The notes under the pieces were generated by a model. That model was not told where the DNA came from. It searched no databases and saw only the letters and a list, made by a program, of their open reading frames with translations. A stretch of DNA of 21,478 nt from an uncultured Chlamydiae bacterium (GTDB taxonomy: Bacteria > Chlamydiota > Chlamydiia > Chlamydiales > Rhabdochlamydiaceae), in assembly GCA_903867585.1 (NCBI GenBank), contig CAIPRZ010000165.1:1-21478 (forward strand). Reading direction: 5' to 3'. The first letter of the stretch is position 1; each line of letters starts with the position of its first letter. A program made the translations under genes and the position numbers. This document shows positions 15,983-21,478 of this stretch, one piece after another.

Positions 15983-16252
15983 ATGGAAACAATATTTACC
16001 TTTAGAATAAAAGATCCTTTGGGTCTTCATTTAAGACCGGCAAAAGATATGGCTCAAATTTTTTTAGACAAACTTGTTGAGGTTCAGTTGAATTTTGAAG
16101 ATCAGAAGGTTAATGCAAAAAGTCCTTTATCTTTATTGACATTAGCTGCACCTTGCCAATCATTGATGACGCTTGAATTAAGTGGTGATCAGCATAAAGA
16201 AGCTTTAGAGCTGTTTTGTATGAAGTTTAAGGATTGGATGGAGCCTGTTTAA
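15983..16252 (+). CDS. ptsH: Phosphocarrier protein HPr
   Basis: 89 residues from ATG 15983; a TTG 12 bases earlier is less likely. HPr takes phosphate from enzyme I on a histidine and hands it to EIIA proteins. The site LGLHLRPA places the phospho-His at 16. The usual GLHARPA has Ala where this protein has Leu17. Ser47 in KSPLSLL matches the HPr-kinase serine, which allows regulatory phosphorylation. The stop codon TAA shares its last base with the ATG of ptsI, so the two are translationally coupled. The pair corresponds to CT337-CT336. Chlamydiae lack an evident sugar-permease PTS and carry only EIIA-like proteins, so a regulatory rather than sugar-uptake role is likely. Confidence 0.92.
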   Translation: METIFTFRIKDPLGLHLRPAKDMAQIFLDKLVEVQLNFEDQKVNAKSPLSLLTLAAPCQSLMTLELSGDQHKEALELFCMKFKDWMEPV

Positions 16253-17919
16253 TGAAGAAAACGCTTGAGAAATTGCAGGGCTTTCCTGTGAGTTTTGGTC
16301 AAAAGGAAGGAAAGTTATTTTTTCTTCCTGATGAGGAAATTTTTTTTAAGGAACACTTTATTTCTCAGCATAAAGAAAAACAGGAAATCGATCGTTTTCA
16401 AAATGCCTTAAAAGCTTCTAAAAATGATTTAGAATCGATCCATGATCATCTTAAAAATAAAGGTCATGACGATGCGGCCTCTATTATTGATGCTCATATA
16501 CAGCTTCTTCAAGACCCCTATATTCATGAAGCCGTTATTGAGGGAATCAAATCGACTAAAAAAAATGTGGAAACTGTCTTTAAAACCGTAATTAAGGGGA
16601 TAGAGAAAAATCTTTGTGATCATAAAAGAAGATTATTTGAAGAACGCTTTCTTGATGTTGAAGATGTTAGTGGAAGAGTTTTAAGGCACCTTGTTAAGCA
16701 TCATCACGCCTCGTTAGAAAATATCCCTAAAGGTTCGATTCTTGTAGTAAAGAAATTAAGCCCCTCTTTTGTGGCAGCACTGGATCCCAGGCATATCCAT
16801 GGAATTGTTTCAGAAACTGGGGGGATAGGGTGTCATACCGCTTTAATCGCAAGATCTAAAGGAATTCCCTACATTACAAAAATCCCATTAAAAGAGATTG
16901 AAGTTTTTAAAGATTATACCCATGTCATGATTGATGGCACGTTGGGAACAGTTACATTTTCATTTGATCCTATATTGATGGGCTTTGAGAACCATGAAAA
17001 ACCAGAATGTAGCTCAACGAATCCACAAATCTTAAAAGCGCAGGTTTGGCTTAATGTTTCGCAACTAGCCGATTTAATAGAAGCCCCTCCACCCCAAGCT
17101 GCAGGTATAGGGCTTTGTCGATCAGAGTATTTGATTCTTGAAAACAGATCGTTATTATTTTCTGAAGTTTTACAGGAGCAAACTTATAAAAAGCTTTCCT
17201 CTTTTATCGATAATAAACCTCTTGTTTTAAGAGCATTTGATGTGGGAGGAGATAAAACAGCAGAAGATTTTCTAGGCATTCAATCCAGCAGTAAGGATCG
17301 TGGAATTCGGTTTTTAATGCAAAGACCTGATCTTTTTATGATTCAATTAAAAGCTGTTATGAGAGTTAGAAAAACCTGCGATATTAAATTCCTGATCCCT
17401 TTTGTAAGCTCTGTTCATGAGATTGATTATATCATCATGCTTATGAATAAAATTAAGGAAGAAGAGCCTGATCTTTATGACTTAGTCCCTCTTGGAGCTA
17501 TGATCGAAGTTCCAGCTGCTGTTTTTGCTCTAGATCAGCTCTGTCAAAGATGCGACTTTTTTTCTTTAGGTACAAATGACATGCTTCAGTTTTTTTTAGG
17601 TAAGGATCGGAGCGATATTATCTTTGATACCGCTAAAACCTCTGTCTCTTTTTTCAGAATGATTAAAGACATAGTGAAAATATGTGAGAAGCATAAAAAG
17701 CCCTTAACTGTATGCGGAGAATTAACTTTAGACGGGGATTGTGTCCATTTATTACATGGACTAGGTATTAGACAATTTTCATTGCCTATTGCTCAATGGG
17801 GCCATTTTATGAAATCTATTCATAGGGAAAAAATGAGTTCTAAACAGGTGATGGAGTGCATAACATCGGTTTCACCTAATGATTTTCTAGAAGCCTTAAC
17901 AAAAAAAGAGGGCAGTTAA
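16252..17919 (+). CDS. ptsI: PTS enzyme I (phosphoenolpyruvate-protein phosphotransferase)
   Basis: 555 residues (family about 570). It autophosphorylates from PEP and passes the phosphate to HPr. The N-terminal helical HPr-binding region (about 35-140) is followed by the phospho-His segment GGIGCHTALIARS with His195. The PEP-utilising barrel carries GLCRSEYL, VLRAFDVGGDK, MIEVPAA, FFSLGTNDM and VCGE with Cys488, the proton donor. Departures from the usual enzyme are a Cys instead of Ser just before the active His, a diverged N-terminal opening, and SSKDRGIR in place of the usual N-P-x-x-G-x-R. All catalytic residues I can place are kept, so it is probably active. The ATG overlaps the ptsH stop (TAATG). 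The last codons also form one arm of the opposite-strand ybaB terminator. Confidence 0.93.
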   Translation: MKKTLEKLQGFPVSFGQKEGKLFFLPDEEIFFKEHFISQHKEKQEIDRFQNALKASKNDLESIHDHLKNKGHDDAASIIDAHIQLLQDPYIHEAVIEGIKSTKKNVETVFKTVIKGIEKNLCDHKRRLFEERFLDVEDVSGRVLRHLVKHHHASLENIPKGSILVVKKLSPSFVAALDPRHIHGIVSETGGIGCHTALIARSKGIPYITKIPLKEIEVFKDYTHVMIDGTLGTVTFSFDPILMGFENHEKPECSSTNPQILKAQVWLNVSQLADLIEAPPPQAAGIGLCRSEYLILENRSLLFSEVLQEQTYKKLSSFIDNKPLVLRAFDVGGDKTAEDFLGIQSSSKDRGIRFLMQRPDLFMIQLKAVMRVRKTCDIKFLIPFVSSVHEIDYIIMLMNKIKEEEPDLYDLVPLGAMIEVPAAVFALDQLCQRCDFFSLGTNDMLQFFLGKDRSDIIFDTAKTSVSFFRMIKDIVKICEKHKKPLTVCGELTLDGDCVHLLHGLGIRQFSLPIAQWGHFMKSIHREKMSSKQVMECITSVSPNDFLEALTKKEGS

Positions 17920-17933
17920 AATATTTTGCCCTC
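17901..17933 (-). terminator. intrinsic terminator of the dnaX-ybaB operon
   Basis: On the minus strand GAGGGCA (17927-17933) pairs with TGCCCTC (17908-17914) around a 12-base loop, and seven T follow directly (17901-17907). The second arm and the T-run are the antisense of the last ptsI codons. In the plus direction there is no T-tract, so it should not stop ptsI transcripts well. Confidence 0.85.
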
Positions 17934-17941
17934 AGTAAATA

Positions 17942-18229
17942 TTAGAAAGGAAGTCCAGGCATCCCTTTAGATTGAGCTTCAGCCTTGGTTTGAGCCTGTT
18001 GAAGTGCTGCAATAATAAGATCTTGAAGGCCGTCGATATCGTCTTTATCAACGCATTCAGGCTTGATTTTTATACTTTTGATGTTTTTTTCCCCATCTAA
18101 AACCACTTTAACAAGGCCATTACCAGAAGAGCCTTCGCATTCAACGGTTTTAAGATTTTCTTGCATAGCTTGCATTTGAGCTTCCATTAGGCGAGCTTGC
18201 TTTTTCATTTTTGAATATCCACTACCCAT
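17942..18229 (-). CDS. ybaB: YbaB/EbfC family nucleoid-associated protein
   Basis: A 95-residue, small, mostly helical DNA-binding protein that forms dimers on the nucleoid. The sequence shows the family pattern: a Met/Gln-rich N-terminal helix (about 5-28, MKKQARLMEAQMQAMQ), a central three-strand sheet with GLVKVVLDG, and a C-terminal amphipathic helix with Gln/Ala (about 63-87). ATG 18229 has AGGA five bases upstream, which overlaps the dnaX stop codon (TAG followed by GA). The gap to dnaX is seven bases, so they are co-transcribed, as in most bacteria and in CT334-CT335. It is followed by a clear terminator. Confidence 0.94.
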   Translation of the reverse strand: MGSGYSKMKKQARLMEAQMQAMQENLKTVECEGSSGNGLVKVVLDGEKNIKSIKIKPECVDKDDIDGLQDLIIAALQQAQTKAEAQSKGMPGLPF

Positions 18230-18236
18230 ATACGTC

Positions 18237-19547
18237 CTATTTTTTTAAGCTGCCTTCAAGTTCAACAGCTGTAAATTGCATAAGAGTATCATAAAATTGG
18301 GGCGGTTTTAAAGGTAGTGATTCTTCTTGTAAAGGGGGAGAACTGGGTTCTTCTTTAGCAACTTCAAATTTTGTAGGTTCACTTTTTTCTGCAGGCTTTT
18401 CTTCTAAGATAGGAGTATCTAGTTGGGCTGGGCTTTGGCTGAGGGACTCTAGCTGATCAAGGATAGACTGTAAACTTATCCTATTTTTCGACTGTACCAT
18501 ATGAAGGAGCAAAGCTTCTGTATCAAGTTTTTTATCAAAACTTGTGGTTTTAAGCTGCTCGGTGAGAACTTCAAGCAGATAGGTGGCTTCATCGAGGGTA
18601 TAACAATCCAAAGAACTTGGGGTTAGCGGGTAATTTTTAATAAACCCGGTCAGTTCTAGTTTTGAACAGATAATATGGCGTAAATGATGTCTAAACTGAT
18701 CAAAAAATATTTTGATGTCTTTACCCGATTGAAAGAGCTTATCAGCAATCAAGAAAACATTTTTGATATTTTTTTGACCGATGCAGGCGTCGAGTTCTTC
18801 AAGAAGATCTAAATTAAAATAGCCTAAAAGATCGTAAACATTTTTAAGATCAATCACCCCTTCCTGACCAGCTATTACTCTTTCAAATAAAGATTCAGCA
18901 TCTCGTAAAGAGCCGTCAGCCCTTTGAGCTATAAGAGAGTAAACAGGATCTTCTATCTCTAGTTGAAGGTGGGCGGCAATTTTTTTTAATTTTGTAATAA
19001 GTAATGATAAAGGAATCCGTGTAAGATCGAATCGTTGACACCTAGAAAGAATAGTTGATGGGAGTTTGTGAGGTTCGGTGGTGGCAAAAATAAACTTCAC
19101 ATGCTCAGGGGGTTCTTCTAAGGTTTTTAAAAGAGCGTTAAAAGCCTCTTTAGTAAGCATGTGCACTTCATCAATCAAAATAATTTTAAATTTATTGACG
19201 CTTGAATAGGCTAAGGTGTCTACAATATGTTTGATATCATCAATACCTCGATGAGAGGCTCCGTCGATCTCTATAAAATCCATGGGTTGGGACGATTGAA
19301 AATCGCGGCAGCTAGAGCACTCTAAGCAGGGGTTCATCGATTCAGAGGGTTTTTGGCAGTTCATTATTTTAGCAAGAAGTCTTGCTAAAGTGGTTTTACC
19401 GGTTCCGCGGAGGCCACAAAATAAATAGGCATGGGCCAATTTTTCTGACTTCAGCGCATTTTTAAGCGTTTTGACAATGGCCTCTTGCCCGATGACCTCA
19501 TCAAACGTTCCTGGACGGAATTTTCTAGCAATTACTTGGTAGCTCAT
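18237..19547 (-). CDS. dnaX: DNA polymerase III subunit gamma/tau, short form
   Basis: The clamp-loader ATPase of the replicative polymerase; 436 residues from ATG 19547 (MSYQVIARKFRP, the usual family opening). An ATG two codons earlier is possible, but AGG upstream is better spaced for the second. Visible in order: Walker A GLRGTGKT (45-52), the zinc-binding Cys64, Cys74, Cys77 and Cys80, Walker B DEVH (126-129), sensor-1 TTEPHKLP, the SRC finger, domain III (about 230-340), and a Pro/Glu/Ser-rich tail (about 365-425). There is no extended tau region for DnaB and alpha binding. I see no A6-G slippery frameshift signal. It is first in an operon with ybaB. Confidence 0.94.
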   Translation of the reverse strand: MSYQVIARKFRPGTFDEVIGQEAIVKTLKNALKSEKLAHAYLFCGLRGTGKTTLARLLAKIMNCQKPSESMNPCLECSSCRDFQSSQPMDFIEIDGASHRGIDDIKHIVDTLAYSSVNKFKIILIDEVHMLTKEAFNALLKTLEEPPEHVKFIFATTEPHKLPSTILSRCQRFDLTRIPLSLLITKLKKIAAHLQLEIEDPVYSLIAQRADGSLRDAESLFERVIAGQEGVIDLKNVYDLLGYFNLDLLEELDACIGQKNIKNVFLIADKLFQSGKDIKIFFDQFRHHLRHIICSKLELTGFIKNYPLTPSSLDCYTLDEATYLLEVLTEQLKTTSFDKKLDTEALLLHMVQSKNRISLQSILDQLESLSQSPAQLDTPILEEKPAEKSEPTKFEVAKEEPSSPPLQEESLPLKPPQFYDTLMQFTAVELEGSLKK

Positions 19548-19610
19548 GAACATAAACCTGCTGTTAGAGGTAGTATCTCAAAACATGAATTAAATGGCTT
19601 TTTTTGGAAA

Positions 19611-19638
19611 TTGAAAAGCTCTTTTCTTCGAATATTAA
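19611..19638 (+). promoter_or_regulatory. candidate promoter for the 7TM-HD gene
   Basis: TTGAAA (19611-19616), 16 bases, TATTAA (19633-19638), giving a leader of about 70 bases. A second option, TTGAGG (19666-19671) with TAAAAT (19691-19696) at 19 bases, is less well spaced. The choice is not resolved by sequence. Confidence 0.35.
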
Positions 19639-19717
19639 AAATTTTGTTCTTATTTCTATAAACGCTTGAGGTTTTTAATAAGGGATTTGTTAAAATTAGG
19701 TGATAGTCGGATGGAAT

Positions 19718-21448
19718 ATGACTGAAAATAAAATAGCTAATTTTTTAAAGCTAAATCCCTTGTTGTTTTTACTAAAAGCCCTTAGAAATCTCCATTTCTG
19801 GCTAATTTTATTTTCAAGTCTGTCTTTAGCTGCTCTTTTTTATTTCCATGATATACCTATTGAAAATGTTAAAGTAGGCTCTATCTCTTCCCGATTTGTA
19901 GTAGCTCAAACTGATTTTGAACATATCGACCATGTAGCCACTAAAGTTCTTAAAAATCAGGCTAAATACCAACTGGGTAGTATTTTTAAACTCGATGAAA
20001 GAGCTGTGCTCTTGCAGCTCAATAATATTAATCGAAGCTTAAATGAAACTTCTCAGCAAACCCAAATAGAGTTAGATCAGTTTGTAGAAAAAATCCTAAA
20101 CGCCCGCTTTACAGATCCTAAAACCATTAGAAAAATCGGCGAAGCCCAACTTGATTTGCCCCAAGAATTTTATGAATATTCCTACTTAGCTGGTGGGGTT
20201 TCTGAGCAATTTTGGCTCTATCTTACTCCCAAAAAATCCTCAGAGATTTTATTAAAACTGATAGCCCGTTTAGAAAAAATTCCCTTCATTTTAGCTCCAG
20301 ACCTTGATTTAGAATCAAAAATCCATCAAGACCTTGTTCAAGCCGTCCCTTCCATAAAAGCCATTTTCAAAGCAGGTCAGCTATTATTATCACCGGGTGA
20401 CAAAATACAAGATTTTCATAAAGATCTCTTGATCTCCATGAAGGAGGCTCAAAAAAATACAAAAACGGCTTTTTCACTTTTAAATGCTTCAGCAAGCTTA
20501 CTTCTTGGCCTTTTATTTACCCTTCTTTACGGTTTTTATTTAGTAAAAAATCATTCCGATATCGCTTATAATTTTTCTAAACTCCTCCTTTTGGCCTTAC
20601 TTATTATCTTAGGTATAGGAGGGGCTAAATGTTTAGAAATTATTTTTATTAATAGTGGTCTTGTCTATTTAGATGGATTAAGATACACCCCAATTTTGGC
20701 CCTTTCGGTTCTTTTAATTTCGTTGGTTCTTGATAGACAGGTGGCGATCTTATCTTTGATGCTCATGCTCGTCATGACCTATCTTTTTTTAGCTTTTGAG
20801 CCAGAAAGATTTTTACTCATAAACTTTATGGCCTCCTCCTGCATCTTACTTTTTACTTCAAGAATTAATCGACGCAGACAAATCTTTACAGCCGTATTAC
20901 AAACCTACGGGATTTTACTGCCGGCTTTTTGTGCTTTTCATATTTATGATAAAAATTTATTAAGCATCTCCATTGTTTATGATTTAATTGCTAATTTAAG
21001 TTTTATAATTGCAGGCTGTCTTGTTATTTTACTCTTATTACCCTTAATTGAGCGCTGGTTTAATGTCACAACCAACATGATGCTGACTGAATACCTTGAT
21101 CCTAACCATGAACTCTTAAGACGTCTAACGCTTGAGGCTCCAGGCACCTACCAGCATAGCTTACTTGTGGGTCATTTAGCTGAAAATGCGGCCCGTTCTA
21201 TAGGTGTGAATGATTTATTTTGTAGGGTAGCTGCTTTATATCACGATATCGGTAAAATTTATAATCCTCAGTATTTTACGGAAAACCAACTTGGAGGATT
21301 TAACATCCACCGCTTGTTATCTCCGAAAGAATCTGCCCAAATTATCATTTCTCATGTCGCAGAGGGAGAGAAGCTGGCTCGTAAATATAGACTTCCAGAG
21401 AGTTTCATTGATATTATGAAAGAGCATCATGGCACTACACTTGTCTAG
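19718..21448 (+). CDS. 7TM-HD (PgpH/YqfF-like) probable c-di-AMP phosphodiesterase, cut short by an in-frame TAG
   Basis: A membrane HD-domain phosphohydrolase of the PgpH family, which degrades c-di-AMP to pApA. Read from ATG 19718 (a GTG at 19700 is the alternative) it gives 576 residues. One N-terminal helix (about 25-47) leads to a large periplasmic region (about 48-245). Several membrane helices follow (about 250-440), then the HD domain with APGTYQHSLLVGHLAE, ALYHDIGK, ENQ and EHHGTT. The family normally continues from HHGTTLL into K-x-F-Y-Y-K-A. Here TAG (21446-21448) replaces that next codon, and the reading frame then gives YFYKKELENH to the window edge. The truncated product would lack the final metal-ligand Asp (ADSVEAA region) and the C-terminal part of the HD domain, so as read it should be inactive. 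This is either a nonsense mutation, translational read-through or a base error. Confidence 0.85.
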   Translation: MTENKIANFLKLNPLLFLLKALRNLHFWLILFSSLSLAALFYFHDIPIENVKVGSISSRFVVAQTDFEHIDHVATKVLKNQAKYQLGSIFKLDERAVLLQLNNINRSLNETSQQTQIELDQFVEKILNARFTDPKTIRKIGEAQLDLPQEFYEYSYLAGGVSEQFWLYLTPKKSSEILLKLIARLEKIPFILAPDLDLESKIHQDLVQAVPSIKAIFKAGQLLLSPGDKIQDFHKDLLISMKEAQKNTKTAFSLLNASASLLLGLLFTLLYGFYLVKNHSDIAYNFSKLLLLALLIILGIGGAKCLEIIFINSGLVYLDGLRYTPILALSVLLISLVLDRQVAILSLMLMLVMTYLFLAFEPERFLLINFMASSCILLFTSRINRRRQIFTAVLQTYGILLPAFCAFHIYDKNLLSISIVYDLIANLSFIIAGCLVILLLLPLIERWFNVTTNMMLTEYLDPNHELLRRLTLEAPGTYQHSLLVGHLAENAARSIGVNDLFCRVAALYHDIGKIYNPQYFTENQLGGFNIHRLLSPKESAQIIISHVAEGEKLARKYRLPESFIDIMKEHHGTTLV

Positions 21449-21478
21449 TATTTTTATAAAAAAGAGCTTGAAAATCAC
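21446..21478 (+). pseudogene. in-frame continuation of the 7TM-HD gene after TAG
   Basis: The ten codons after the TAG stay in frame and read Y-F-Y-K-K-E-L-E-N-H. This matches what follows HHGTTL in PgpH proteins (for example the FFYYKA segment of B. subtilis YgqF/YqfF-type proteins as I recall it). No frameshift is needed; only the TAG interrupts. The window ends here, so the rest of the gene is unseen. Confidence 0.7.

Noticed and set aside
16234..16251. TTG start adding six residues to enzyme I
   Set aside because: ATG 16252 overlaps the ptsH stop (TAATG), the usual coupled arrangement, and the added residues are antiparallel to nothing in the family.
17908..17933. Bidirectional terminator for ptsI and ybaB
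   Set aside because: The T-run exists only in the minus-strand direction; after the stem on the plus strand comes AGTAAAT.
18237..18420. Possible programmed frameshift in dnaX making tau and gamma
   Set aside because: I found no A-rich slippery heptamer followed by a stem in the coding strand at a suitable point, and no second frame that extends the protein.
21446..21448. Genome-wide reassignment of TAG to an amino acid
   Set aside because: Several other genes here end in TAG at family-appropriate positions (dnaX, ndh, M18 aminopeptidase, outer-membrane protein), so TAG works as a stop.

Overview
The window looks like a chromosomal segment of an environmental chlamydia (a Parachlamydia-, Simkania-, Waddlia- or Rhabdochlamydia-like member of the Chlamydiae). 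The DNA is AT-rich. The block dnaX-ybaB / ptsI-ptsH / comEC and the fused E1 alpha-beta dehydrogenase recall the CT334-CT340 neighbourhood of Chlamydia trachomatis. The ATPase plus VIT-like pair recalls CT727-CT728, and ftsK near yycJ recalls CT738-CT739. A UPF0158 protein of the CT429 type and a Lpg1974-type outer-membrane protein of the environmental chlamydiae are also present. These locus equivalences are from memory, not from a search. I see no insertion sequence, prophage, CRISPR array or other sign of recent transfer. It is a compact housekeeping region with genes on both strands and no gene-free stretch above about 180 bases.

Layout. (1) Positions 1-3923, minus strand: an operon with a near-consensus promoter encodes an M18 aminopeptidase, a VIT/CCC1-like membrane protein and a P1B-4-type heavy-metal ATPase that runs off the left edge. 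(2) Positions 3982-7142, plus strand: a divergent promoter drives the UPF0158/AT-hook protein and the E1 alpha-beta fusion, and the operon ends in a strong hairpin terminator. (3) Positions 7191-8033, plus strand: a YycJ/WalJ-type metallo-hydrolase overlaps tail to tail with the next cluster. (4) Positions 7977-12061, minus strand: tRNA-His(GTG), ftsK, a small two-helix membrane protein, and a receiver domain fused to a metallo-beta-lactamase-fold domain. (5) Positions 12077-15802, minus strand: type II NADH dehydrogenase, a ComEC-like channel protein without a nuclease domain, and a beta-barrel outer-membrane protein. (6) Positions 15983-17919, plus strand: HPr and PTS enzyme I. (7) Positions 17901-19547, minus strand: dnaX and ybaB, with a terminator folded out of the end of ptsI. 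(8) From 19718, plus strand: a PgpH-type 7TM-HD c-di-AMP phosphodiesterase gene interrupted by an in-frame TAG near the right edge.

The genes serve metal homeostasis and peptide turnover, 2-oxoacid oxidation and respiration (E1 fusion, NDH-2), PTS phosphotransfer, chromosome handling (FtsK, DnaX, YbaB), DNA uptake, the outer membrane, and probably second-messenger turnover. The points most worth a second look are the TAG inside the conserved HD domain, the SPC/HEGGT metal ATPase paired with a VIT-like protein, a run of seven C/G inside the spacer of an otherwise near-ideal promoter, and the receiver-metallohydrolase fusion. I did not find a clearly new multi-gene defence or mobile system.
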